NCBI GenBank assembly: GCA_902490405.1
Contig: CABUDS010000005.1
Span: forward strand, 22,253 to 86,252
DNA: 64,000 nt
From: an uncultured Collinsella sp.
Lineage (GTDB): Bacteria > Actinomycetota > Coriobacteriia > Coriobacteriales > Coriobacteriaceae
Direction of reading: 5' to 3'
Shown here: positions 7,004-15,651 of the stretch, piece by piece
Layout: each line of letters opens with the position of its first letter
How positions within the stretch are numbered: the first letter of the stretch is position 1
Notes under the pieces: model-generated
The model's input: the letters and a program-made list of their open reading frames with translations, nothing else
The model's database searches: none
What the model was told of the DNA's origin: nothing
Translations under genes and position numbers: made by a program

Positions 7004-8074
7004 TTAACGACAAACCAAATGGATCCTGCTGGCATCAAAATGCATGCGCAGCGTCTCGCCTGCTTGCGGCAGCTCGTCGACAGGCATGCCCACTTTGTTA
7101 ACCTTCCACTGCAGGCGCGTCGGCGCATCGGCACGCGGCACATCCATCAGCACCAGGCGCTCAAAACGCGAATCGCTCACGCGGGCCACATGCAGATCGT
7201 AGCTGTTACGACCGCGCTCAGCGCGGTTGTCCACATGGAAGTAGCTCGCACGAATACCCAGGTACGCCACATTATCGGGAACCTCGCGACCCACGTTAAA
7301 GGTCATGCCCCAGTCGAGGGCCTCAACTTCCTCGTCGCCGATCTTGCGCGCGCGGCTCGTATTCTTGCAGCCCGTCAAGCGCAGCGCAGCCAAGGTTTGC
7401 GGCCGGCGGACCACGTCCTCGACGGAGCCGATCTCCTCCACATGCCCGTTATGCATCACGCAAATGCGCTCGCACAGGCGGCATGCCTCGTCAATATCGT
7501 GGCTCACGTAGAGCACGGTACGGTTACAGACGTCGAACAGGTCGAGCATGTTCTGCTCAAGCGCGCTCTTGAGATACGCGTCGAGCGCGCTCATGGGCTC
7601 GTCGAACATAAAAATGCCCGGGTGTGCCGCCACCATGCGAGCAAGCGCCACACGCTGCTGCTGGCCGCCCGAGAGGCGCGCGGGATAACGGTCGGCAAAG
7701 TCGGCCAGTCCAAAGATGCCCAGGTAGCGCTCGGCAAGTTGTCTGCGCGCTGCGGCGTCACCTGCACCCTCAACGCCGGCGCACACGTTATCGGCCACCG
7801 TCATATTAGGGAACAGCTGATAGTTTTGAAACATCAGGGCGCACTTGCGCTCCTGGGGCGACAGATTGATGCCCGCCACCGAGTCAAAGAAGGTTACGCC
7901 GTTGACGACGATCTTGCCCTCGTCGGGCGTCTCCACGCCGGCAATACAGCGCAAGGTGCAGCTCTTGCCGCATCCGGAGGCGCCGAGCAGCGCCACACGC
8001 TCCTCGCCGGCATCGAACTGCATGTCGAGCATAAACCCGGGATAGCGCTTTTTGATATCCAGGACAAGCGACAT
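7004..8074 (-). CDS. modC: Molybdate ABC transporter ATP-binding protein
   Basis: This 356-residue ABC ATPase energises molybdate import. Walker A is GASGCGKS (residues 31-38), followed by a Q-loop (MFQNYQLFP), signature LSGGQQQR and Walker B IFMFDEP, then a switch histidine in VSHD. The roughly 120-residue C-terminal portion resembles the regulatory tail of ModC-like ATPases, although a clear TOBE/Mop repeat is not obvious by eye. The ATG at 8074 lies three bases after the modB stop, with GGAGG upstream. A tungstate or sulfate ATPase is possible from the ATPase domain alone, but the ModA and ModB neighbours and adjacent moeA support molybdate. Confidence 0.88.
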   Translation of the reverse strand: MSLVLDIKKRYPGFMLDMQFDAGEERVALLGASGCGKSCTLRCIAGVETPDEGKIVVNGVTFFDSVAGINLSPQERKCALMFQNYQLFPNMTVADNVCAGVEGAGDAAARRQLAERYLGIFGLADFADRYPARLSGGQQQRVALARMVAAHPGIFMFDEPMSALDAYLKSALEQNMLDLFDVCNRTVLYVSHDIDEACRLCERICVMHNGHVEEIGSVEDVVRRPQTLAALRLTGCKNTSRARKIGDEEVEALDWGMTFNVGREVPDNVAYLGIRASYFHVDNRAERGRNSYDLHVARVSDSRFERLVLMDVPRADAPTRLQWKVNKVGMPVDELPQAGETLRMHFDASRIHLVCR

Positions 8075-8077
8075 GGT

Positions 8078-9520
8078 CTATCGACCTCCCTTCGAGACGG
8101 CGTCATCGCGCATGAGCTCGGCCAGCGCCTCGCGATCGATACGCAGCGCATCGCCGCCCACTGGGTCGAGCGAATCGATCTGGCTACCCAGCTGCTTGGC
8201 CTGCTTGCGCTCCGCGCGGGACAGGCCCCGCTCGCGATACTTTTGCGAATGCGCCGTGTACATGTTGATGAACAGGATTACCAGGAAACTAAACACGATC
8301 ACGACGACGACCCAAAAGAGGGCCACCGACGTGTTGCCGCCCATCCACTCAAAGTAGATGGCGATAGGGATGGTCTGGGTAATGCCGGCGTAGTTGCCCG
8401 CAAAGAACAGGGTGCAGCCAAACTCGCCCATCGCGCGGGCAAAGGCAAGCACCGCGCCGGCGGCAATCGAGGGCCAGCCAAGCGGCATCATGAGCTTGGT
8501 AAAGATGCGATGCTCGGACCATCCCAGGGTTCGCGCGGCATCGAGCATCTGCGTGTCAAGGCTCTCAAAGGCTCCGAGCGCCGTGCGGTAGACCAGCGGA
8601 AACGACACCACCACGGCCGAAATGACCGCCGCGTGCCAGGTAAAGACGATCGAGATGCCGTGCGCGATGAGCCACTGGCCCACTCCGGTCGAGCGGCCAA
8701 ACAGCATGAGGAGCAGAAAGCCGCAGACCGTGGGCGGCAGCACCATAGGAATCGTAAAGACCGAATCGAGCAGGCCCTTGATGCGACTCGAGGTACCCAT
8801 AGTCTTCCACGCGGCAAACAGGCCCAGTGCAAAGGCAATCACCAGGGCAAGGCCGCTCGTTTTGATGGACACCCAAAACGGGCGATAGTCGATGTCGCCC
8901 AAAAAGGAAGCCAGAGAGGTCAAGGGCCCCTGCTCATCCCGCAACACGACAGACGATGCTTCTACCATTTGAGCGCTATCAAGCCAACGCGCGCCGCCCT
9001 TGGCATCACCCGAGGCCGATGCAATCACCACATAGCGGTCCCCATCCGCACCACGCACATCAAAGCCATAGGTATACCCGCCGGCATTAAACGTTGTTTC
9101 CGCCGTAACATACCAAGGAAGATCAACGTCCCCTAGCTGCGCACCTCCCATGCAGTTTGCGCTGTCGAGCTCACAGACAAGGGCCTTGAGACCCGATACG
9201 CACTCGTTGTCCTGCGGATCCAATCCATACTTCTCGACTGCCTTGGGCGATATCCACACCACAACGCGATCGGTAGCGGGCGCCACTACAAGGTCCACGT
9301 CCTCGTCAACGGGAAACCGGTAGCCCTCAGGCTGGCCCTCCATGGCACGAGCGGTCCCCTTGGCCAACCGCTCAAAACCCTCGATCCCATAGGAAAGCCC
9401 ATGAGCGGTCGCAGCAACCTGGGCCCCGTCCTCAGCGACCCCAGCAAACGCAAATCCCGGCACCCAGCAAAGCGCGAAGGTCAAAGCACAGGCGACAAGC
9501 ATGCGGAATCTATTAAGCAC
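8078..9520 (-). CDS. modB: Molybdate ABC transporter permease with large N-terminal extracytoplasmic domain
   Basis: The C-terminal ~280 residues are a ModB-like permease: several membrane helices, PMVLPPTVCGF, and the EAA-type loop around ARTLGWSEHRIFTKLMMP. Unusually, a hydrophobic signal segment (MLVACALTFALCW) and about 190 extra residues precede it, probably outside the membrane. Typical ModB has only about 225 residues. A GTG at 9520 with GGAG six bases upstream is the best start, giving 480 residues; a longer frame to 9589 lacks a ribosome site. It lies between modA and modC, so its transport role is secure. The function of the extra domain is unknown; it might contact ModA or sense ligand. 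Confidence 0.85.
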   Translation of the reverse strand: MLNRFRMLVACALTFALCWVPGFAFAGVAEDGAQVAATAHGLSYGIEGFERLAKGTARAMEGQPEGYRFPVDEDVDLVVAPATDRVVVWISPKAVEKYGLDPQDNECVSGLKALVCELDSANCMGGAQLGDVDLPWYVTAETTFNAGGYTYGFDVRGADGDRYVVIASASGDAKGGARWLDSAQMVEASSVVLRDEQGPLTSLASFLGDIDYRPFWVSIKTSGLALVIAFALGLFAAWKTMGTSSRIKGLLDSVFTIPMVLPPTVCGFLLLMLFGRSTGVGQWLIAHGISIVFTWHAAVISAVVVSFPLVYRTALGAFESLDTQMLDAARTLGWSEHRIFTKLMMPLGWPSIAAGAVLAFARAMGEFGCTLFFAGNYAGITQTIPIAIYFEWMGGNTSVALFWVVVVIVFSFLVILFINMYTAHSQKYRERGLSRAERKQAKQLGSQIDSLDPVGGDALRIDREALAELMRDDAVSKGGR

Positions 9521-9588
9521 GAAAAGCTCCAAGCGAATACAAGGACGGAGTGAAACACAAAACGATGGAATTATCGCGCCAAGCCGCA

Positions 9589-10461
9589 CTACGCGGAAAG
9601 CTCAAAGCCGTACTTAGCCCAAATCTTCTGAGCCTTCTTGCTGGACAGGCAAAAGTCGATAAACGCCTTGGCCTCGTCGGCATGTTCGGAGCCATCGGCG
9701 ACAGCGCCCGGATACACGATGGGCTTATGCGAGTCCTCGGGACACACAAAGGCCTCCTCGATGCCGTCGTAGCGGAAGATGTCGGAGCTATAGACAAAGC
9801 CAGCCACGCAGTCGCCCGTAGAGACGTAAGACGCAGCAGTGCCGACCTTGTCGGCCAGGGCCACCTTGTCGGCGATCTCGGAGGCGTACTCGCCGTCGTC
9901 GCCCTCGGTGCCGGTATAGAGGCCCACGGAGGCCAGGGCCTGGTTGGCGTACTTGCCGGCGGGGACGGTCTTGGCGTCGCCAATGGCGATCTTGCCGTCC
10001 AGATTCGCGACGCCGGAGATGGCCTCGACCTTGGTGTCGGAGCCCTCGGCGCGAATGATCACGAGGTCGTTGACGAACATATCCTCACGGGTGTCGGCGT
10101 CGACGAGCTCGGCGGCTTCGGCGTCGTCCATGGTGCCCTTGGAAGCGGTGATGAGCACATCGGCCGTGGCGCCGGCACGCATCTGCTCGACGAGGTCGCC
10201 GGAGGCCTTAAACTGCGTGTCGGCAAAGGTGGTGCCGGTCTGATCGGTGTAGAGCTCCTGGACCTCGGGCAGGGCCTTCTCGAGAGAGTTGGCAGCGAAG
10301 ACCTGAAGCTCGACAGCTTTCTTGGAAGATGCCTTAGCAGAACCGGCATCGGAGCCAGTCGGCTCAGACGTCTTGTTGCCGGAGCAGCCGGCAAGGCCAA
10401 GGCCGGCAGCGGCGACAGCAGAGAGCGAGACGAATCCGCGGCGAGAAACCATATCGAACAT
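9589..10461 (-). CDS. modA: Molybdate-binding lipoprotein
   Basis: This 290-residue periplasmic-binding-protein-type lipoprotein captures molybdate for ModBC. The N-terminus (VSRRGFVSLSA ... LAGC) combines a twin-arginine-like SRRGF with a lipobox whose lipidated cysteine is Cys26. Mature-domain landmarks are VFAANSLEKAL near the start and the SKGTMD ligand loop, typical of ModA (AAASLxxAL and SAD/STxxM-like blocks). The ATG at 10461 is preceded by AAAGGG. An AT-rich promoter and a strong palindrome lie upstream (10522-10574). It is the first gene of modABC. Tungstate specificity cannot be excluded from sequence. Confidence 0.9.
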   Translation of the reverse strand: MFDMVSRRGFVSLSAVAAAGLGLAGCSGNKTSEPTGSDAGSAKASSKKAVELQVFAANSLEKALPEVQELYTDQTGTTFADTQFKASGDLVEQMRAGATADVLITASKGTMDDAEAAELVDADTREDMFVNDLVIIRAEGSDTKVEAISGVANLDGKIAIGDAKTVPAGKYANQALASVGLYTGTEGDDGEYASEIADKVALADKVGTAASYVSTGDCVAGFVYSSDIFRYDGIEEAFVCPEDSHKPIVYPGAVADGSEHADEAKAFIDFCLSSKKAQKIWAKYGFELSA

Positions 10462-10521
10462 GTTCAACCCTTTCGAACGGTACACCCGGGCACCTCGCCG
10501 CAGGCTTTATTCTGTAATTAG

Positions 10522-10574
10522 ATTATACTTCGGTGCGAATAATGGTTCTGAGAAATTATTCTCGTCTGAGAATA
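10522..10574 (-). promoter_or_regulatory. modA promoter with palindromic operator
   Basis: On the minus strand a perfect -10 TATAAT (10522-10527) lies about 60 bp before the modA start; the -35 is weak. Upstream is a perfect inverted repeat TATTCTC-N4-GAGAATA (10557-10574), with a second TTCTGAGAA half-palindrome at about 10546. This is a plausible molybdate-responsive operator, but the sequence is not the E. coli ModE box. Confidence 0.5.
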
Positions 10575-10665
10575 CAGTTTCAGGCATGCCTACAGAATGC
10601 CGTTCCCTTGGGCGCAAATAATAGGCGGAGCAGCCGTTCAGGTCGCCCCGCCGCAGGTAAACCGC

Positions 10666-11145
10666 TTAGTTGGTATGTCCGCCGCCCGCTGTCATTTGGG
10701 CTGCATGCTCCAGCTGGTCCGCTATGGCCTCCCAGCTTTCGCGGGCGGCCTTCGTAGAACCGGGAAAGTTTACGACAAGTGTATGACCTCGTTGCATGCA
10801 AATAGCGCGCGAGAGCATAGCGCGGTGCGTCTTGGTCATGGAGTACGCACGGATCGCCTCTGCAATACCCGGCACATCGCGGTCGCAGACGGCACGCGTC
10901 GCCTCGGGCGTCACATCGCGCATCGAAAGCCCCGTGCCGCCGCAGGTGAGCACGACATGGGCGTGGCACTCATCGGCGGCTTCCACAATGGCATCACCAA
11001 TCTCGCTGACGTCATCGCGCACGACCACATGTGAGGCGACCGTCCAGCCCTGTGCCTCGATAAGTTCCTCGAGTGCGGCTCCGGCCTCGTCCTGGGCAAG
11101 ATCGCGCGTATCCGAGCACGTCACAATCGAAATCTTCAACTCCAT
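10666..11145 (-). CDS. Molybdenum cofactor biosynthesis protein, MogA/MoaB family
   Basis: This 159-residue protein of the MogA/MoaB (MPT-binding) family adenylylates molybdopterin before metal insertion by MoeA. Landmarks are ISIVTCSDTR at the N-terminus, the TCGGTGLSMRDVTPEAT pterin/ATP loop and VNFPGS near the C-terminus. The ATG at 11145 is chosen for GGAGGA directly upstream; the longer frame overlaps moeA. It lies 10 bp downstream of moeA, so the two form a cofactor unit next to modABC. Whether it is MogA or MoaB in strict orthology cannot be settled from this sequence alone. Confidence 0.88.
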   Translation of the reverse strand: MELKISIVTCSDTRDLAQDEAGAALEELIEAQGWTVASHVVVRDDVSEIGDAIVEAADECHAHVVLTCGGTGLSMRDVTPEATRAVCDRDVPGIAEAIRAYSMTKTHRAMLSRAICMQRGHTLVVNFPGSTKAARESWEAIADQLEHAAQMTAGGGHTN

Positions 11146-11155
11146 AGCATTCCTC

Positions 11156-12418
11156 CTACAACACGGCGCCCTCGGGCAGGTCGACGCGAACAACGTCCAC
11201 GACATCTCCCGCCTTGAGCTCGCACGGTCCTTCGTCAATACGCAGTAGACAGTTGGCCCGCTGCATCGTGCCGAGCAGCGCCGAATTCTGCGTCTTGGCC
11301 TCGGTCACCAACAGCTCACCGGTCTCGGGGTCGCGCAAAACCGTGGCGCGATCGAAGAAGCGTCGGTCCTGGCGCTTTTTCACACCGTGCGTGAGCGTCG
11401 CCTGCTGCACGGGACGCGCCCCCTCGGTAAAGCCGCGCATCTTGCGGATCGCGGGGCGGGCGAGCATCTCAAAGCCCACATACGCCGCGGCCGGATTACC
11501 TGAAAGTCCCAGGTAGGGCTTACCTCCGAGCAAACCAAACGTGATGGCCTTGCCCGGACGCATCGAGATGCGGTCAAACAGCACCTCGCCCTCGCGCCGG
11601 ACGAGCGCCGTCACATAGTCGTAATCGCCCGCCGAGGCACCGCCGCTCGTAATGACAAAATCGCACTCCTGCACGGCGCGATGCACGAGCTCGGCGATTG
11701 CCTGCTCATCATCGGGAGCGATGCCAAAGAACACCGGCTCGGCGCCGGCATCGAGTGCCTCGGCCATCAACGCCGAGGAGTTGGAGTCGCGAATCTGCCC
11801 GCGCGCCGGCAGCTCACCCGGCGCGACCAGCTCCGTGCCCAGCGAGATAATGCCCACACGCGGCGCGGCATGCACCTTCACGCTCGCATACCCGGCGCTC
11901 GCCAGCAGGCCAGCGCCGGCCGGGGCCACAACCTCGCCGGCGTGCATCACAACATCGCCGACATGGGCCTCCTCGGCGGCAGAGCGAACGTTCTCCCCTA
12001 CCTTGGCAGGCGCCGAGAAGCTCACGTGCGAGCCCTCGTTGCCGTCGCCGTCAAGCACCTCGACGATCTCGTATTTCACCACGGCATCGGCACCTTCGGG
12101 TACCGGCGAGCCCGTCATGATGCGGACGGTCTCGCCCGCGCCAATTGTGCCCTCAAACACATGGCCCGCGGCCTCGTGTCCGATAACGTCGAGCGACACC
12201 GGCGCCTCGCCAGATGCCTGCGCCAAGTCCGCCGAGCGCACGGCATATCCGTCCATAGCGCTGTTGGCAAACGGCGAAATGTCGATATCGGCCACCGCGT
12301 CCTCTGCCAAGGGAAGACCGGCGGCCTGCCACACGGGAATCTCGACAACTTCGGTGCGATTCACGTGCGACAAGACGATCACCTGTGCGTCCTCCAACGG
12401 AATGAGTTTCTCAGCCAT
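11156..12418 (-). CDS. moeA: Molybdopterin molybdenumtransferase
   Basis: This 420-residue MoeA inserts molybdate into adenylylated molybdopterin. Clear family blocks in order are SAMDGYAVR, IMTGSPVPEGADAVV, ISLGTELV, TSGGASAGDYDYV, SMRPGKAITFG and LSGNPAAAYVGFE. These cover the N-terminal domains, the MogA-like catalytic domain III and the start of the C-terminal domain IV. The ATG at 12418 has GAGGTG upstream; the earlier frame runs into the divergent promoter region and is not homologous to the family. It is probably the promoter-proximal gene of moeA-mogA, divergent from the CLC gene. Confidence 0.95.
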   Translation of the reverse strand: MAEKLIPLEDAQVIVLSHVNRTEVVEIPVWQAAGLPLAEDAVADIDISPFANSAMDGYAVRSADLAQASGEAPVSLDVIGHEAAGHVFEGTIGAGETVRIMTGSPVPEGADAVVKYEIVEVLDGDGNEGSHVSFSAPAKVGENVRSAAEEAHVGDVVMHAGEVVAPAGAGLLASAGYASVKVHAAPRVGIISLGTELVAPGELPARGQIRDSNSSALMAEALDAGAEPVFFGIAPDDEQAIAELVHRAVQECDFVITSGGASAGDYDYVTALVRREGEVLFDRISMRPGKAITFGLLGGKPYLGLSGNPAAAYVGFEMLARPAIRKMRGFTEGARPVQQATLTHGVKKRQDRRFFDRATVLRDPETGELLVTEAKTQNSALLGTMQRANCLLRIDEGPCELKAGDVVDVVRVDLPEGAVL

Positions 12419-12628
12419 ATGCACCTCATAATGCCACGGCGCACAACAGAAGCGCCGATTCTTTATGCTTGTCTCAGTATAATCCCCGACGCACGACCGC
12501 GACTCGGCCTGTACCCGCAAATACACCTGTCGGTTGCAAGCCGCGAAACAGAATGGAAACCAACCCACCGGCTCGTCGCGTTTACCGCGTTTTATAATGC
12601 TCGTGTTGCAACCCAAAAAGAGGAACGT

Positions 12629-14050
12629 ATGGCTTTTACCGACAAACCCGAAAGCGCAAACGAGGCGCAGGATCATTCCCAGCCGCTCGACGACGGCGGC
12701 CTTTTCTCCCTTAACGACGTCATCATGGCAGGCAGGCAACAGCTGACCCGCTCCGAGCATCTCTTGGCTGCCGACACGCGCCGCAACGCCCGCAACCTAC
12801 TCGCGAGCGCCAAGCTGCTCGTGCTCGTAGTTATCGTCTCGCTCGCCATGGGCGTTGCCGCTTGGGCGTTTTTGGCCTCGCTGAATATCGCGACCGACTA
12901 TCGCGAGCACCATGAGTGGATTTACGCGCTGCTCCCCGTTGTGGGCGTTGCCACCGCATGGGTGTACAAAAACCACGGCCTCGCCGCCAAGCGTGGCAAC
13001 AACCTGGTCATCGACTCCGCTCTGGGCACACGCCTCATCCATATGCGCATGGCCGTCCTCACCTTCGTCTGTTCCACGCTCACGCACCTAACGGGCGGAT
13101 CGGCCGGTCGCGAGGGAGCCGCGGTGCAGATTGGCGGCACCATCGCCAGCAACATCTCGAACCTCGCCCACCTCAAAAAGCATGACCACCACGACCTCAT
13201 GCTCGCCGGCATCTCGTCGGCCTTTGGAGCCGTATTCGGTTCGCCCCTTGCCGGAGCTTTCTTTGGCATGGAGATGTGCTTTATCGGCAAGATCGACTAC
13301 ACCGCGGGCATCTACTGCCTGGTCGCCTCGTTTACCGGCTACTTTACATCACTCGCCCTGGGTACCGAGTACGAAGCGAATGTCATTGCCAACGTTCCCA
13401 ACATGACGCCCAAAACGGTCGTTATCGTTGTTATCAGCGCAATTTTCTTCGGCCTGACGGCACGCCTCTTTGCCTGGTCGGTTCGAACAGTCAAGAACCT
13501 GTACGGTCGCTTTATCACCAATTACCTCGTTCGCGCACTTATAGGCGCACTCGTGGTTTTGGCCGCCTATGCCCTCCTCGACGCCTGGGACTACGCCGGC
13601 CTTTCCACGTGGCTTTCCGGTGCCGGATTTGCAGGCAACACCACCCTGGCGGACGCAGTCATCAAGTTGGTCGTCACAGCGCTTACCCTGGGCGCGGGCT
13701 TCCAAGGCGGCGAGGTCACGCCCCTGTTTGGCATCGGTGCGGCACTCGGTGGCTGGATCGGTTGCCTTACCGGGCTCGACCCCAGTTTTCTGGCGGCTCT
13801 CGGCATGCTCGGCGTGTTCTGCGCCGGCCTCAACGTGCCCATCACCACCTGCATGATGGCCATCGACCTGTTCCACGGCACGGCCGCCGGGTTCTTTGCC
13901 ATCGTGGCCTTTATCAGCTACCTAACCGGCGGACACCGCGGCGTGTACCCCGCCCAGCGCATCATCTCACCCAAGCGCCGTTCGCTTATTGTGGATGAGG
14001 GCGGTACGGTAGCAGATGCTATCGAGCGCCACAACGACCTGATAGAGTAG
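12629..14050 (+). CDS. CLC-family anion channel/antiporter, possibly CLC-F fluoride type
   Basis: This is a 473-residue integral membrane protein of the CLC family. The gating-glutamate motif is GGSAGREGAAVQ. The first ion-coordinating region reads RGNNLVID in place of the GSGIP of chloride-type CLCs. A later helix carries GGEVTPLFGIG. The missing GSGIP serine and the presence of GGEVTP agree with what I recall of fluoride/proton antiporters (CLC-F), so fluoride export is a reasonable inference; chloride transport is the fallback. No fluoride riboswitch was recognised in the 200 bp upstream. AGGAACG precedes the ATG at 12629, and a TATAAT-like -10 is at 12593-12598. Confidence 0.85.
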   Translation: MAFTDKPESANEAQDHSQPLDDGGLFSLNDVIMAGRQQLTRSEHLLAADTRRNARNLLASAKLLVLVVIVSLAMGVAAWAFLASLNIATDYREHHEWIYALLPVVGVATAWVYKNHGLAAKRGNNLVIDSALGTRLIHMRMAVLTFVCSTLTHLTGGSAGREGAAVQIGGTIASNISNLAHLKKHDHHDLMLAGISSAFGAVFGSPLAGAFFGMEMCFIGKIDYTAGIYCLVASFTGYFTSLALGTEYEANVIANVPNMTPKTVVIVVISAIFFGLTARLFAWSVRTVKNLYGRFITNYLVRALIGALVVLAAYALLDAWDYAGLSTWLSGAGFAGNTTLADAVIKLVVTALTLGAGFQGGEVTPLFGIGAALGGWIGCLTGLDPSFLAALGMLGVFCAGLNVPITTCMMAIDLFHGTAAGFFAIVAFISYLTGGHRGVYPAQRIISPKRRSLIVDEGGTVADAIERHNDLIE

Positions 14051-14137
14051 ACGTTAGTATTCGCCGTGCAGCCACAATCGGGGGCAATTCGACCCGAGCG
14101 CGACCGCACCGTCACGTTATACGCCGGGAGTCGCCCC

Positions 14138-15100
14138 ATGCACGCAACTGATTTTGGTCGCACGCTCATCATCGCCAACCCAGCCGCCCAGTCGGGTGCG
14201 GCGCGCGAGGTCGCTGAGCGCCTGCAGCGCTTTTTAGACATGACCGCGCGCTCATCCCAGTTTGACTTGGTACTGACCGAGCGCATGGGGCATGCCAAGG
14301 AACTTACCGCACAGGCCCAGGGCTACCGCACCGTTATCGCTCTTGGCGGCGACGGCGTGATCCACGAGGTCGTCAATGGGCTTATGACGCAAAAGCAGGA
14401 CGCCCGCCCCGCCCTTGCCGTCCTGCCCGTGGGCTCCGGCAACGATTTTGCCCAAACGCTCGGTATCGACGATTTCTCCGGCAAGGATTTTGGCGCGCTG
14501 CTCACCTGCGAGCTGCAACGTCAGGACATCGGGCGCATTCGCTCATGGAGCCCTGCAAGCGGTAGCGGCGAGGCGACGGTCGAGTATTATGACCAGACGC
14601 TTTCGGTCGGCATCGACGCCGCCATCGGCCTGGGAACCACCGAGCTGCGCAAACAGACTGGCTTGACGGGCGCTCCGCTCTACACCCTCTCGGGCCTTGA
14701 GCAGTTTGGCCTACGCTATCGCAACTACCCCATGAAAGTCAGCTTTGACGGCGCGCCCGCCGAGCGCGTGCGGGCGATTATCATGGCGATTCAGCTGGGC
14801 CCCACCTATGGCTCGGGCTATCGCATCTGCCCCGATGCCGACCCCTGCGACGGCATACTCGATGTCTGCTACGCCTGCGGCCCCGTCCCCCGCGCCGTTG
14901 CCCTGCCTATGTTTCTTTCGGCCAAGGACGGCCACCACACCAAGTTGCCGCCGGTTCGTATGCGCCGCTGCCGCCATGCCGAGCTCACCTTCGAGCAGCC
15001 CGATTACCCCATCCAGGCCGACGGCGAGCCCATTGTCGCCTCGCGCATCGAGGTCGACGTCCTCGGCAGCGCCCTCCACGTCTGGCACCCCACCCGCTAG
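14138..15100 (+). CDS. Diacylglycerol/sphingosine kinase-like lipid kinase (DagK/YegS family)
   Basis: This 320-residue protein of the DagK/LCB5 catalytic family phosphorylates a lipid hydroxyl with ATP. Motifs are IIANPAAQSG at the start, the nucleotide-binding ALGGDGVIHEVVNGL, PVGSGNDFAQTLG and the C-terminal QADGEP. The ATG at 14138 is favoured because GGGAG lies seven bases upstream; an in-frame GTG at 14066 has no ribosome site. It may recycle diacylglycerol released during lipoteichoic-acid or glycolipid synthesis, but substrate choice cannot be read here. The gene is followed by a perfect 26-bp inverted repeat that separates it from a convergent gene. Confidence 0.88.
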   Translation: MHATDFGRTLIIANPAAQSGAAREVAERLQRFLDMTARSSQFDLVLTERMGHAKELTAQAQGYRTVIALGGDGVIHEVVNGLMTQKQDARPALAVLPVGSGNDFAQTLGIDDFSGKDFGALLTCELQRQDIGRIRSWSPASGSGEATVEYYDQTLSVGIDAAIGLGTTELRKQTGLTGAPLYTLSGLEQFGLRYRNYPMKVSFDGAPAERVRAIIMAIQLGPTYGSGYRICPDADPCDGILDVCYACGPVPRAVALPMFLSAKDGHHTKLPPVRMRRCRHAELTFEQPDYPIQADGEPIVASRIEVDVLGSALHVWHPTR

Positions 15101-15108
15101 CCACCCCT

Positions 15109-15177
15109 AAGTTGCGGTGAAATAGGGACTGTTTATGCAGCTAAAGCCGCAAAACAGTCCCTATTTCACCGCAACTT
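15109..15177. repeat. Perfect 26-bp inverted repeat between convergent genes
   Basis: Arms 15109-15134 and 15152-15177 are perfectly complementary and enclose a 17-base loop. The arm begins AAGTTGCGGTGAAATA; a diverged relative with the same TTGCGGTGAAATA core is at 35909-35975. It probably acts as a bidirectional terminator, although its arms are much longer than needed for one. Confidence 0.85.
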
Positions 15178-15186
15178 ATGAGAAGG

Positions 15187-15567
15187 CTAGTCGTCGCTGC
15201 CCGGCTTGCGACGGTTGGCCTTTTTAATGGCTTTGAAGTGCTTGTCATTAAGCCTGCGTTGGCGAGAGCGCTGGGGTACCTTGGTCTTTACGCGTCGGCG
15301 CGGTGGACGCCCGCGACGCTCAAGCTCAGCGCGCAGCTTACGCAGGCAGCTACTACGGTTTTGGAACTGACTGCGGCTCTCGCGCGCCGTCACGGTAATC
15401 CCCGAAGGGATATGTTTCATGCGTACCGCTGAATCCGTTGTGTTCACACCCTGACCACCCGGGCCCGTAGCGCGAAACACCTGCACCTCGCAATCGCGCG
15501 CCAACTCTTCGGCCGCCATCGCGGCATAGCGCGCATACTCGCGCCATCCCATCTTGTTCTCATCCAT
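15187..15567 (-). CDS. Release-factor-like protein with GGQ motif (ribosome-rescue type)
   Basis: This 126-residue protein contains the peptidyl-tRNA hydrolysis domain of class I release factors, with GPGGQGVNTTDSAVR, but lacks the codon-recognition domains. The C-terminal ~45 residues are strongly basic (many Arg/Lys), as in ArfB/YaeJ, where the tail enters the empty mRNA channel. Rescue of stalled ribosomes is therefore the likely role, with PrfH-like repair factors as an alternative. The ATG at 15567 has GGAGGT seven bases upstream. It is convergent with the lipid kinase gene and is preceded by a perfect 15-bp palindrome. Confidence 0.85.
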   Translation of the reverse strand: MDENKMGWREYARYAAMAAEELARDCEVQVFRATGPGGQGVNTTDSAVRMKHIPSGITVTARESRSQFQNRSSCLRKLRAELERRGRPPRRRVKTKVPQRSRQRRLNDKHFKAIKKANRRKPGSDD

Positions 15568-15586
15568 ATCAACACCTCCCCTCATA

Positions 15587-15624
15587 CAAAAAAATGTGAC
15601 AAAGGGACAGTCCCTTTGTCACAT
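15587..15624 (-). terminator. Terminator palindrome after xpt
   Basis: A perfect palindrome (15594-15608 with 15610-15624) has a single central base and is followed on the minus strand by seven T residues. It fits a Rho-independent terminator for xpt, but the near-zero loop would force several central bases to open in RNA. Confidence 0.7.
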
Positions 15625-15651
15625 CGCATACCAATCGCTTGTGTTGCGCGC

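Noticed and set aside
6823..7143. Minus-strand frame of about 106 codons overlapping the end of modC and the control region
   Set aside because: No ribosome site, overlaps modC in another frame, and crosses the TGATAA half-sites.
6953..9136. Plus-strand frame of about 727 codons across modC and modB
   Set aside because: Antisense to two secure ABC transporter genes; no start signals.
12419..12628. Fluoride riboswitch before the CLC gene
   Set aside because: The characteristic GATGGxGTTCGCC-type core and pseudoknot partner were not found by eye.
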